From NCBI RefSeq assembly GCF_004919105.1, contig NZ_STGK01000006.1:1-64000 (forward strand): a stretch of DNA of 64,000 bases, given 5' to 3'. The DNA comes from Nocardioides sp. GY 10113 (GTDB lineage: Bacteria > Actinomycetota > Actinomycetes > Propionibacteriales > Nocardioidaceae). Positions 43,569-51,661 of the stretch are shown here, piece after piece; position 1 is the stretch's first letter, and each line of letters opens with the position of its first letter. The translations under genes were made by a program, and so were the position numbers. The notes below the pieces were generated by a model. That model did not search any database. It was given only the letters and a program-made list of their open reading frames with translations, and was not told the origin of the DNA.

Positions 43569-43958
43569 ATGCACATCGCCACGCAGGACCTGCCGATCAC
43601 GATGAACGCCCTGGGCGCGGTGGCCCGCCACCAGGGGGACTTCGGCGTCGCCGACGGCGCGCTGGCCGCCGAGCACCTCTCGCTGGCCGCGGGCGTCGAC
43701 ATCGCGCCGCTGCTGACGGGCCTGGAGCACGACCTCTGCGGCGCCCCGCACTGGGGCTACCTGAGCACGGGCCGGGTGGTGGTGACCTACGCCGACGGCC
43801 GGACCGAGACGTGCGCGGCGGGCGAGATGTTCCACTGGCCGGCGGGACACACGGTCCGCGTCGAGGAGGACGCCGAGATCCTGATGTTCAGCCCCGCGGC
43901 GGAGCATCGCCGGGTGATGAACCACATGCTCGGCATGCTCGCCGTGAGCCCGGCCTGA
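43569..43958 (+). CDS. Cupin-fold protein
   Basis: 129 residues. The cupin barrel is visible as GAPHWGYLSTGRVVVTYADG (motif 1 with His) and AGEMFHWPAGHTVRVEEDAEILMFSP (motif 2 with His residues); one or two metal ligands are plausible. The N-terminal HIATQDLPITMNALGAVARHQGDF and C-terminal HMLGMLAVSPA flank it. The function is unknown; a small-molecule sensor or isomerase-like role is possible. ATG at 43569 has a strong GAAGGAAGG ribosome site. It is divergent from the TPR protein that probably regulates it. Confidence 0.8.
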   Translation: MHIATQDLPITMNALGAVARHQGDFGVADGALAAEHLSLAAGVDIAPLLTGLEHDLCGAPHWGYLSTGRVVVTYADGRTETCAAGEMFHWPAGHTVRVEEDAEILMFSPAAEHRRVMNHMLGMLAVSPA

Positions 43959-43999
43959 CCTGCGCCGCCCGGTCCCGTCGACTCAGCCTGGATCCACGC

Positions 44000-45121
44000 T
44001 CAGGCGGCGAGCCGGGCGGCCGCGGCGGCGACCCGCTCGTCGGTCGCGGTGAAGGCGACCCGCACGTGGTGGCTGCCCGCGGCTCCGTAGAAGGCACCGG
44101 GCGCGACGAGGATCCCGCGGCCGGCGAGCTCGTCCACGATCTCCCAGCAGTCGGGGCCGTCGGGGCCCTTGGTCGCCCAGAGGTACAGCGAGGCCTCGGA
44201 GTGGTCGACGGTGAACCCGGCCGACTCCAGCGCCGCACGCAGCTGTGCCCGTCGTACGGCGTAGCGGGCGTGCTGCTCGGCGACGTGGGCGTCGTCGGTC
44301 AGGGCCGCCACCATGGCGGCCTGCTGCGGGGCCGGCATCTGCAGGCCGAGGTTCTTGCGGACCGCGAGCAGCTCGGCGACCACGCGAGCGTCACCGGCGA
44401 CGAAGGCGCACCGGTAGCCGGCCAGGTTCGAGCGCTTCGACAGCGAGTGCACCGCGAGGATCCCCTCGGTGCTGCCGCCGCAGATGTCGGGGTGCAGGAC
44501 CGAGTGGGCCTCCCCCTCCCACACGCAGTCCAGGTAGCACTCGTCGCTGACCAGCAGCACACCACGCTCGCGGCACCAGTCCACGACCTTCTTCAGGTGC
44601 GCCGGCGGCAGCACCCGACCGGTCGGGTTGGACGGGCTGTTGAGCCACAGCAGCTTCGGCGTGCGCGGGCCGAGCGCGGTCAGCGCGTCGGTGGCGATCG
44701 CCTCGGCACCCGCCAGCGCCGCGCCGACCTCGTACGTCGGGTAGGCCAGCTCCGGGTAGACGATCAGGTCGCCCTCGCCGATGCCGAGGTGGATCGCGAG
44801 GGAGCCGATCATCTCCTTGGAGCCGATCAGCGGCAGCACCTGGTCCACGCCCAGCCCGGTCACGCCGTGGCAGCGCGCGAACCAGTCGACGACGGCCTGC
44901 CGGGTCTCGACGCGACCGACGGTGAGCGGGTAGCCGGGCGCGTCAGCGGCGGCGCGCAGCGCCTCCTGCACCACCTGCGGGGTCGGGTCCACCGGCGTAC
45001 CGACCGACAGGTCGACGATCCCGTCGGCGTGGGCCGCGGCCTTCTCCTTGAAGGGAGTCAGCTTGTCCCACGGGAAGTCGGGCAGGCGTCCCGAGACGCC
45101 GAGGTAACGCTGGGTGCTCAA
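44000..45121 (-). CDS. dapC: Succinyldiaminopimelate transaminase
   Basis: 373 residues of PLP fold-type I: GRLPDFPWDKLTPFKEKA at the start, VDLSVGTPVDPTPQVV, LIGSKEMIG, NSPSNPTGRV, SDECYLDCVW and the PLP lysine in SLSKRSNLAGYR. It converts N-succinyl-2-amino-6-ketopimelate to N-succinyl-LL-DAP. No ATG or GTG fits; TTG at 45121, 7 bp after the ferredoxin stop, is the most upstream sensible start. It follows the 7Fe ferredoxin gene as an operon, the same pairing as fdxC-dapC in mycobacteria. Confidence 0.93.
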   Translation of the reverse strand: MSTQRYLGVSGRLPDFPWDKLTPFKEKAAAHADGIVDLSVGTPVDPTPQVVQEALRAAADAPGYPLTVGRVETRQAVVDWFARCHGVTGLGVDQVLPLIGSKEMIGSLAIHLGIGEGDLIVYPELAYPTYEVGAALAGAEAIATDALTALGPRTPKLLWLNSPSNPTGRVLPPAHLKKVVDWCRERGVLLVSDECYLDCVWEGEAHSVLHPDICGGSTEGILAVHSLSKRSNLAGYRCAFVAGDARVVAELLAVRKNLGLQMPAPQQAAMVAALTDDAHVAEQHARYAVRRAQLRAALESAGFTVDHSEASLYLWATKGPDGPDCWEIVDELAGRGILVAPGAFYGAAGSHHVRVAFTATDERVAAAAARLAA

Positions 45122-45128
45122 CAGGTGC

Positions 45129-45455
45129 TCAGTGGTCCTGGTTCTGCGGCTCGAGGGCGGCGATGAACGTGGCGTCGTGGTCGATCTCGCCCATCTTGGC
45201 GGCGCCACCGGGCGAGCCGAGGTCGTCGAAGAACTTGACGTTGGCGTCGTAGTAGTCCTTCCACTCCTCCGGCACGTCGTCCTCGTAGAAGATCGCCTCG
45301 ACCGGGCAGACCGGCTCGCAGGCACCGCAGTCGACGCACTCGTCGGGGTGGATGTAGAGCATCCGCTTGCCCTCGTAGATGCAGTCGACGGGGCACTCGT
45401 CGACACACGCACGGTCCTTGACGTCGACGCAAGGCTGGGAGATGACGTAGGTCAT
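45129..45455 (-). CDS. fdxA: 7Fe (3Fe-4S/4Fe-4S) ferredoxin
   Basis: 108 residues. Cys pattern [17 protein letters not shown] then [12 protein letters not shown], matching the seven-iron actinobacterial ferredoxin with one 3Fe-4S and one 4Fe-4S cluster; a C-terminal helix ([18 protein letters not shown]) caps the fold. It is a low-potential electron carrier whose partner is unknown. It heads the operon with dapC. The start ATG at 45455 is well separated (109 bp) from a divergent GNAT gene. Confidence 0.95.
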   Translation of the reverse strand: MTYVISQPCVDVKDRACVDECPVDCIYEGKRMLYIHPDECVDCGACEPVCPVEAIFYEDDVPEEWKDYYDANVKFFDDLGSPGGAAKMGEIDHDATFIAALEPQNQDH

Positions 45456-45552
45456 CGGATCCTCCTGGGACGGATGCGGCGCTGCGGACCGGGTCGGTCG
45501 CTCACGTTCTGGCTCGGTCGGCCACGAATGTCTTTCGTGCCTCGGTCAACTC

Positions 45553-45564
45553 TAGTATCCCGCC
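45553..45564 (+). promoter_or_regulatory. -10 hexamer TAGTAT of a probable leaderless promoter
   Basis: TAGTAT at 45553-45558 precedes the GTG start at 45565 by exactly 6 nt, with no ribosome site. Confidence 0.5.
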
Positions 45565-46500
45565 GTGGAGAACGAGCAGGGACACCACGATCCGGGCAGG
45601 CATCTTCTCGGTCCGCACGTGATCGGTCAGCGGGTGGTGATCCGCCGACTGGTCCGCGGCGAGACGGGACCGACCGGTGGTCCGGCCTTCACCGACCTGC
45701 TCGGCGAGTGCCTCGCCTGGGGCGACGGCGTCGCCGTGGTCCGCCCCGCGTCCGGCCCCGCGGTGGAGATCGCGATCGCCGACATCGTCTCCGGCAAGCC
45801 CGTCCCGCCCCGCCCCTCGGTGCGGCACCGGGTGTCGGTGGCCGACGCCGAGGCCCACACCGCCCGCCTGTGGGGCGGGATCGAGGCCACCGCGCTCGGC
45901 GAATGGGTGCTGCGCACCGAGCCCGCCCCGCGCGGCCGGCCGCGCAAGCGCGCCAACTCCTGCCTGGCCGTGGGCGATCCGGGCCTGCCGCTGCCCGACG
46001 CGGCGGCGCGGGCCGCTGCGTTCTACGCCGAGCGCGACCGGCCGGCACTGCTCCACGTCGAGGCCGCCTCCGACGAGGAGGCCGCGCTCACCGAGCTGGG
46101 GTGGGCGCCGCTCGGGCACGGCGACGCCGATCTCCGGCTCGCCTCGGTCTCCCGGGTGCGTCGAACGCTGCGGCGCCCCTCCCGTCCGGTGGAGGTCACC
46201 GCCTCCGGCCCGTTCGCCACCGCCACGGCGGGTGACGGCTGCGACCCGACCGCGGAGGGGCGCGCCGCCCTGGACGGCGACTGGCTCGGCCTGCACGGGG
46301 TGACCGTGGACCCGGCGTACCGCCGCCGCGGCCTGGCCACCGATGTGATCGCCGCGCTCCTGGAGTGGGGCGCCGAGCAGGGCGCGACGACGGCCTGGCT
46401 GCACGTGGAGACCGACAACCCCGGCGGTGGCGCGCTGTGGGAGTCGCTGGGCTTCACCACCCACCACACGATGCGGTACCTGACCCGGCCCGGCTCCTGA
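45565..46500 (+). CDS. GNAT family N-acetyltransferase, two-domain
   Basis: 311 residues. The N-terminal about 60 residues form a small beta domain (IGQRVVIRRLV, FTDLLGECLAWGDGVAVV, IADIVSGKPVPPRPS). The C-terminal GNAT domain has the acetyl-CoA motif VTVDPAYRRRGLATDVIAAL and the final HVETDNPGGGALWESLGF. This layout (beta domain plus GNAT, beside the divergent ferredoxin-dapC operon) is seen in several actinobacteria. The substrate is unknown. GTG start with a leaderless-type promoter. Confidence 0.85.
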   Translation: MENEQGHHDPGRHLLGPHVIGQRVVIRRLVRGETGPTGGPAFTDLLGECLAWGDGVAVVRPASGPAVEIAIADIVSGKPVPPRPSVRHRVSVADAEAHTARLWGGIEATALGEWVLRTEPAPRGRPRKRANSCLAVGDPGLPLPDAAARAAAFYAERDRPALLHVEAASDEEAALTELGWAPLGHGDADLRLASVSRVRRTLRRPSRPVEVTASGPFATATAGDGCDPTAEGRAALDGDWLGLHGVTVDPAYRRRGLATDVIAALLEWGAEQGATTAWLHVETDNPGGGALWESLGFTTHHTMRYLTRPGS

Positions 46501-46569
46501 GCGGCTGTCGTGCCGCGAGCACCGCATCCGCTGCCGCTGGCTGAGCTGCCGGCCGCCGGTCCCGGAGGT

Positions 46570-47051
46570 GGGTCGTGTGCCTGAGACATCGGTATAGCGG
46601 GTTCCTGGGCACACGACCCCGTCCGCACCGGAGCTCGGCTCGAGTCGTGTGCCTGAGACATCGGTATAGCGGGTTCCTGGGCACACGACCCCGTCCGCAC
46701 CGGAGCTCGGCTCGAGTCGTGTGCCTGAGACATCGGTATAGCGGGTTCCTGGGCACACGACCCCGTCCGCACCGGAGCTCGGCTCGAGTCGTGTGCCTGA
46801 GACATCGGTATAGCGGGTTCCTGGGCACACGACCCCGTCCGCACCGGAGCTCGGCTCGAGTCGTGTGCCTGAGACATCGGTATAGCGGGTTCCTGGGCAC
46901 ACGACCCCGTCCGCACCGGAGCTCGGCTCGAGTCGTGTGCCTGAGACATCGGTATAGCGGGTTCCTGGGCACACGACCCCGTCCGCACCGGAGCTCGGCT
47001 TGAGTCGTGTGCCGCACACAGCGGAATAGCGGGTTCTCGGGCACACGACCC
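46570..47051. repeat. Array of seven 72-bp repeats, each containing a hairpin element
   Basis: Seven copies start every 72 bp (left arms at 46572, 46644, 46716, 46788, 46860, 46932, 47004). Each has arms GTCGTGTGCC and GGCACACGAC around a 26-nt loop; copies 1 and 7 have extended GGG/CCC ends. Copies 1-6 are identical in the loop, with ATAG at loop position 13-16. Copy 7 has a different loop but keeps ATAG. A 26-bp spacer (CCGTCCGCACCGGAGCTCGG plus 6) separates copies and is identical except for one C-to-T. Because 72 is divisible by 3 and no stop occurs, three frames stay open; I regard these as non-coding. The 701-bp gap to the next gene holds nothing else recognisable. Confidence 0.95.
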
Positions 47052-47201
47052 ACACCGGCGGTGTCGACCCCGTCCCCGACGGTCGCGCCGACGCGGTAGC
47101 GGTGGTCGATCCCCGCGGCCTGGCCGGACCAGGATCAGGTCGTCACCGGTCCGAGCGGTGAGCGCGTCACCCTTCGCCGCGTCTCAACCGTCTCGGCCGT
47201 C

Positions 47202-47705
47202 TCACTCGGCGAGCGCGCGCAGGTCCTCCCCGACCAGTCGGTAGGTGCTCCACCCCTTCATCGGGCGCCCGCCGAGCCGCTCGTAGAACTCGATCGACGG
47301 CGTGTTCCAGTCCAGGACCACCCACTCCAGGCGCTCGTACCCGCGGGCCACCACGATCGCCGCGAGCGCGCGGAAGAACGCCTTGCCGAAGCCGCGCCCG
47401 CGGTGCTCCTCCTCGACGAACAGGTCCTCGAGGTAGACCCCGGGCACGCCGGTCCAGGTCGAGTAGGAGCGGTACCACAGCGCCACGCCGACGACCCGGC
47501 CGTCGTACTCGGCCAGCAGCGCCTCGGCGACCGCGTCGGGGCCGAACAGCCAGGTCCGCAGCTTCTCCTCGGTGTTCACGACCGCGTCGGGGTCGCGCTC
47601 GTACTCGGCCAGCTCGCGGATCAGGCGCAGGATGTCGGGCACGTCGTCGGCGGTGGCGGCGCGGATCCCCTCGGGCAGTGCAGGTGCGGTGGTCACGGCG
47701 CCCAT
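47202..47705 (-). CDS. GNAT acetyltransferase (diamine/SSAT-like)
   Basis: 167 residues. It shows IRAATADDVPDILRLIRELAEYE, the SSAT-type LFGPDAVAEALLAEYDG, GVYLEDLFVEEEHRGRGFGKAFF (acetyl-CoA motif R/Q-x-x-G-x-G/A) and EWVVLDWNTPSIEFYERLGG. This is the spermidine/diamine or thialysine acetyltransferase branch. ATG at 47705; GTG at 47696 is an alternative. It lies downstream of cbs on the same strand (28 bp gap), possibly co-transcribed. Confidence 0.9.
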   Translation of the reverse strand: MGAVTTAPALPEGIRAATADDVPDILRLIRELAEYERDPDAVVNTEEKLRTWLFGPDAVAEALLAEYDGRVVGVALWYRSYSTWTGVPGVYLEDLFVEEEHRGRGFGKAFFRALAAIVVARGYERLEWVVLDWNTPSIEFYERLGGRPMKGWSTYRLVGEDLRALAE

Positions 47706-47733
47706 CCTGCCGGTCCCGCGCGCGCCGCCGGCG

Positions 47734-49146
47734 TCAGCCCCGGGCGAGGAAGGCGAGCAGGTCCTGCCGGGTCAGTACGCCGACCGGCTTGCCGTCCTCG
47801 TGGACCAGCACCGCGTCGGCGTGCTCCAGCATCCCGACCGCCGCGGTGGCGGGCTCGGTCGAGCCGATCGTGGGCAGCGCCGGGGACATGTGCTGCTCGA
47901 CGGGGTCCGCGAGCTTCGCCTCGCCGGCGTAGAGCGCGTCCAGCAGTGCCCGTTCGGAGACCGAGCCGGCCACCTCGGCGGCCACGATCGGGGGCTCGGC
48001 ACGGACCACGGGCATCTGCGAGACGCCGTACTCCTGGAGGATGTGGATCGCCTCGGCGATGGTCTCGGTCGGGTGGGTGTGCACCAGCGCGGGCAGGGCG
48101 CCGGTCTTGCCGCGCAGCACCTCCCCGACCGTCCGCGCCTGCGAGGACACGCCGGTGTCGAAGCCGTACTGGGCCAGCCAGTCGTCGTTGAACACCTTGC
48201 TCAGGTAGCCGCGCCCGGAGTCGGGCAGCAGCACCACGATCACGGCATCCGTGCGCCCCTCGGCGGCCAGCTCGGCGGCGAGCTGCTTGGCGGCGTACGC
48301 CGCCATCCCCGAGGAGCCGCCGACCAGCATCTGCTCCTCGCGGGCCAGGCGCCGGGTGAACGCGAAGGAGTCGGCGTCGGAGACCTCGATGATCCGGTCG
48401 GCGATGTCGCGGTCGTAGGTCTCGGGCCAGAAGTCCTCGCCGACGCCCTCGACCAGGTAGGGGCGGCCGGTGCCGCCGGAGTAGACCGAGCCGGCCGGGT
48501 CGGCCCCGATCACCTGGACGTCGGGGTTCTGCTCCTTGAGGTACCGCCCGATCCCGCTGATCGTGCCGCCGGTGCCGACGCCGGCCACGAAGTGGGTGAT
48601 CCGTCCCTCGGTCTGGCGCCAGATCTCCGGGCCGGTGGTCTCGTAGTGGGAGCGCGGGTTGTGCGGGTTGGAGTACTGGTCGGGCTTCCAGGCGCCGGGC
48701 TGGGAGGCGAGCCGGTCGGAGACGTTGTAGTAGGAGTCCGGGTGCTCGGGCGCGACCGCGGTCGGGCAGACCACGACCTCGGCTCCGTAGGCGCGCAGCA
48801 CGTTGCGCTTGTCCTCGCTGACCTTGTCGGGGCAGACGAAGACGCAGTGGTAGCCCTTCTGCTGGGCGACCATGGCCAGCCCGACGCCGGTGTTGCCCGA
48901 GGTCGGCTCGACGATCGTGCCGCCCGGCTGGAGGGCGCCGGAGGCCTCCGCGGCCTCGATCATCCGGGTCGCGATCCGGTCCTTCACCGAGCCGCCCGGG
49001 TTGAGGTACTCGACCTTCGCGAGCACCAGCGGTCCGGGGTCTCCCCCGGCCCCCTCCCCCTCGGACGGGGGCAGGTCCAGGCTGCGGCGCAGGCGCACCA
49101 GCGGGGTGTTGCCGATCAGGTCCAGCAGCGAGTCGACGTACTCCAT
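47734..49146 (-). CDS. cbs: Cystathionine beta-synthase
   Basis: 470 residues. The PLP-binding core (IGNTPLVRL, NPGGSVKDRIA with the PLP lysine, EPTSGNTGVGLA, GTGGTISGIG) spans about 1-320, and a C-terminal pair of CBS domains (VSQMPVVRAEPP, ADAVLVHEDGKPVGVLTRQDLLAFL) runs to the end. It condenses serine with homocysteine. The CBS pair may bind nucleotides or SAM, as in other cystathionine synthases. ATG at 49146; an in-frame ATG 24 nt upstream is possible. It is divergent from a GDSL esterase gene, as in mycobacteria. Confidence 0.94.
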   Translation of the reverse strand: MEYVDSLLDLIGNTPLVRLRRSLDLPPSEGEGAGGDPGPLVLAKVEYLNPGGSVKDRIATRMIEAAEASGALQPGGTIVEPTSGNTGVGLAMVAQQKGYHCVFVCPDKVSEDKRNVLRAYGAEVVVCPTAVAPEHPDSYYNVSDRLASQPGAWKPDQYSNPHNPRSHYETTGPEIWRQTEGRITHFVAGVGTGGTISGIGRYLKEQNPDVQVIGADPAGSVYSGGTGRPYLVEGVGEDFWPETYDRDIADRIIEVSDADSFAFTRRLAREEQMLVGGSSGMAAYAAKQLAAELAAEGRTDAVIVVLLPDSGRGYLSKVFNDDWLAQYGFDTGVSSQARTVGEVLRGKTGALPALVHTHPTETIAEAIHILQEYGVSQMPVVRAEPPIVAAEVAGSVSERALLDALYAGEAKLADPVEQHMSPALPTIGSTEPATAAVGMLEHADAVLVHEDGKPVGVLTRQDLLAFLARG

Positions 49147-49262
49147 GGGCTCACGGTATTCCCTCCCCATCGCCGCGCCACTCCCCCCTCGGCGCACCGG
49201 CCGGACGCAGGTATCTCCACGTCGGGCCATCTCCCGGGAACCTGCCGGTAACAAGCGGTTCG

Positions 49263-49274
49263 TAGAGTGGGCGG
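49263..49274 (+). promoter_or_regulatory. -10 hexamer TAGAGT of a probable leaderless promoter
   Basis: TAGAGT at 49263-49268 precedes the GTG at 49275 by 6 nt. No ribosome-binding site. Confidence 0.5.
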
Positions 49275-50360
49275 GTGAGCAAGGCTGCAGCTGCAAGGAA
49301 ACTCGCCGCCGCCGCACTCTACGGTGGCGGCGGTCTGTCTGCCGTGGGCGCCGGCCTGTACGGCGTACTGACCGCCGAGGCGAAGCTGGCCCGCAGGATC
49401 ATCGGGCCGACGCTGGAGGCGCCGCCCCCGGACGCCACCGGCTGGTACGGCCGGGGCCGTCCCGGGCCCGCGATCCGGCTGGCGCTGCTGGGCGACTCCA
49501 GCGCCGCTGGCTACGGCGTCGAGCGGGTCGAGGAGACACCCGGGGCACTGGTGGCCAGCGGCCTCGCCGAGTACGCCGACCGCCGGGTCTACCTGCGCGA
49601 GTTCTGCGTGGTGGGCGCGAAGTCCTCCGACCTGGCCAGCCAGGTCGACCGGGCGCTGCTGATCGAGCCCGAGGTCGCGGTGATCCTGATCGGCGGCAAC
49701 GACGTCACCCACACCGTGCTGCCCTCGCAGTCCGTGCGCCACCTCTCCGAGGGGGTACGGCGGCTGGTCGCGGCCGGCTGCGAGGTGGTCGTCGGGACCT
49801 GCCCGGACCTGGGCACCATCCAGCCGATCGCTCCCCCGCTGCGCCAGGTCGCCCGCGCCTGGTCGCGCCGACTGGCGGCCGCCCAGACGATCGCGGTCCT
49901 CGAGGAGGGCGGCCGGACCGTCTCTCTCGGCTCGATCCTCGGCCCCGAGTTCGCGGCCGCGCCGGCCGTGCTCTTCGGCCCCGACCAGTTCCACCCGTCC
50001 TCGGCCGGCTACCGCGCGCTGGCCAACGTGCTGATCCCCTCGGCGCTGGCGGCGCTGGGCGAGGTGCCCGACCACGAGGAGGCCCTGGAGGCCTACCGGG
50101 GCGAGGCGGTGCTGCCGATCACCCGGGCCGCGGTCCAGGCCGTCAACGAGCCCGGCACCGAGCTGGACGGCACCGAGATCGAGGGACGTCGGACCGGTGT
50201 GCGCGGGCTGTGGGTCGAGCTGCGTCACCGCCGGCGCCGCGCCCAGATCCCGGGCGAGGCCCCGGAGGACGGGGAGGCGCAGAACGGCGGCGAGGTCCGC
50301 ACCATCGGCGCCCACGAGGCGGGGACCGGCACCGACGAGCCCGCCCAGGCCAGCGGCTAG
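49275..50360 (+). CDS. Secreted/membrane SGNH-GDSL hydrolase
   Basis: 361 residues. An N-terminal hydrophobic segment (ALYGGGGLSAVGAGLYGVL) serves as signal anchor. Block I is LALLGDSSAAGYG (catalytic Ser), block III VILIGGNDVTH, and block V FHPSSAGYRALA with the Asp/His pair in DQFHPS. A C-terminal charged, Gly/Glu-rich tail of about 90 residues follows. A lipase/esterase of unknown substrate. Its position beside cbs matches Rv1075c in mycobacteria. It is followed by a perfect terminator hairpin. Confidence 0.92.
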   Translation: MSKAAAARKLAAAALYGGGGLSAVGAGLYGVLTAEAKLARRIIGPTLEAPPPDATGWYGRGRPGPAIRLALLGDSSAAGYGVERVEETPGALVASGLAEYADRRVYLREFCVVGAKSSDLASQVDRALLIEPEVAVILIGGNDVTHTVLPSQSVRHLSEGVRRLVAAGCEVVVGTCPDLGTIQPIAPPLRQVARAWSRRLAAAQTIAVLEEGGRTVSLGSILGPEFAAAPAVLFGPDQFHPSSAGYRALANVLIPSALAALGEVPDHEEALEAYRGEAVLPITRAAVQAVNEPGTELDGTEIEGRRTGVRGLWVELRHRRRRAQIPGEAPEDGEAQNGGEVRTIGAHEAGTGTDEPAQASG

Positions 50361-50380
50361 CGGCACCGCGACGCGACCAG

Positions 50381-50421
50381 CGACGAGGGCCCACCCGGTG
50401 TCACCGGGTGGGCCCTCGTCG
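50381..50421. terminator. Perfect 19-bp hairpin terminator
   Basis: Arms CGACGAGGGCCCACCCGGT (50381-50399) and its exact complement (50403-50421) around loop GTC. It lies 20 bp after the GDSL hydrolase stop. There is no U run; in actinobacteria such stems terminate without one. Confidence 0.8.
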
Positions 50422-50654
50422 TCCAGTCGGCACAGCGCTGCGTCGTACTGCTGCGTGCGGCTCGGGTCTGCTGCGCGGGGAACGCGACGCAGGCGCTCCG
50501 GAGGAAGCGACGGAGGAGCGACCGGAGGACGCGAGCGGCGCTTCTCCGCGCGCAGACGCCGTACGACGCCAAACGGCCTCGCGGCGAGGGAACCTCGACC
50601 GCGAGGCCGGCAGCGCGGCCGAGCGCAGCGAGAGACGCGCTCGGCCCCGACGGG

Positions 50655-51488
50655 CTAGTCCTGCTGCAGGATGGCGAGGATCCGGAGCAGGTTGGTGTAG
50701 ATCCAGACCAGGCTGACCAGCAGGCCGAACGAGGCGCGCCACGACTCGCGGGCCGGAAGCCCGTTGCGCACGCCCTGCTCGACGAAGTCGAAGTCCAGGA
50801 TCAGCATGAACACACCGAGCACCAGGCCGCCGATGGAGAACAGCAGACCCATCGCGCCGAGCTCGAAGATGCCGAGGCCGGTGCCGAACAGGCCGAGCAC
50901 GATCTCCATCAGGCTGAGGGCCACCATGCCGAACATCGCCGCGATGACGAAGGTTCGGAACTTGTTGTTGACCTGGATGTTGAAGTACTTGTACGCCGCG
51001 AGGGTGCCCGCGAACGCGGCGAACGTGCCGATCACGGCCTGGATCACGATGCCGCCACCGAACATGGCGTCGAACGACTTGCTCAGCGCGCCGAGGCAGA
51101 GACCCTCAGCGGCCGCGAACGCCAGCACCAGCGCGGGGCTGACGACCCGCTTGAACGAGTTCACCAGCGACAGCACGAACGCGAGTCCGCTGCCGACGAT
51201 GGCGATCCCGTAGAGCGTGCCCAGGGCCGCGGTGTCGTCGATGGCGGGGGTCATCATCCAGGTCGCACCGGCGACGCCGATGACGACGGCGAGGGTGATC
51301 GCGGTCGACTGGACGACCGAGTCGATCGTCATCCGCTCGGTGCGCTCGGTCGGCGGGGCGCCGAAGCCTGTCGGGGCGCCGTAGCCCTCGTAGCCAGCGC
51401 CGTTGCCCTGATAGGTCGTCGTCCCGTAGCCCGAGGAGCTCCGGTTGAACTCCTCCGACCGGCTGAACACCGGGTTGTTGCTCTGCAT
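50655..51488 (-). CDS. Bax inhibitor-1/YccA family membrane protein
   Basis: 277 residues. The N-terminal about 50 residues are Gly/Tyr/Thr-rich and cytoplasmic (SSSGYGTTTYQGNGAGYEGY). Seven membrane helices follow, including STAITLAVVIGVAGATWMM, the ALGTLYGIAIVGSG region and LLVSLVWIYTNLLRILAIL. BI-1/YccA proteins are pH-gated calcium leak channels in some bacteria; the role here is unproven. ATG at 51488 has GGAGGAGA upstream. A -10-like TAGACT lies at 51531-51526 on the same strand. The 234 bp between its stop and the terminator at 50421 carries no clear feature. Confidence 0.9.
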   Translation of the reverse strand: MQSNNPVFSRSEEFNRSSSGYGTTTYQGNGAGYEGYGAPTGFGAPPTERTERMTIDSVVQSTAITLAVVIGVAGATWMMTPAIDDTAALGTLYGIAIVGSGLAFVLSLVNSFKRVVSPALVLAFAAAEGLCLGALSKSFDAMFGGGIVIQAVIGTFAAFAGTLAAYKYFNIQVNNKFRTFVIAAMFGMVALSLMEIVLGLFGTGLGIFELGAMGLLFSIGGLVLGVFMLILDFDFVEQGVRNGLPARESWRASFGLLVSLVWIYTNLLRILAILQQD

Positions 51489-51598
51489 GGTCTCCTCCAT
51501 GGGGATTCCTCGTGGCGAGGCCCCCAGTCTAGGGGGGTGGTACCTGGCTAACGCACCGGATCCCCGCGACGTTCCCGCAGGTGGCACCCGATTCCTTG

Positions 51599-51658
51599 GC
51601 GGATCGCGGGGCGGATCGCGGGGCGGATCGCGGGGCGGATCGCAGGGCGGATCGCGGG
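51599..51658. repeat. Five tandem 12-bp repeats (GCGGATCGCGGG)
   Basis: Five head-to-tail units, one with A for G (51635-51646). The array ends 3 bp before the stop codon of the methyltransferase gene (minus strand), so it lies directly 3' of that gene, like the 12-bp array at 9539-9634 lies 3' of the ABC permease. Confidence 0.85.
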
Positions 51659-51661
51659 GCG

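Noticed and set aside
46570..47051. CRISPR array
   Set aside because: Spacers are identical rather than unique, repeats are palindromes with a 26-nt loop, and no cas genes are nearby.
46023..47055. Long open frames across the 72-bp array that would encode 24-residue repeat proteins on either strand
   Set aside because: They exist because the unit length is a multiple of 3 and lacks stops. Several frames are open at once on both strands, no ribosome site or signal precedes them, and the DNA is better explained by hairpins.
50422..50654. Possible small gene or RNA between the terminator and the BI-1 gene
   Set aside because: No start with ribosome site and no stable structure or promoter that I could recognise.
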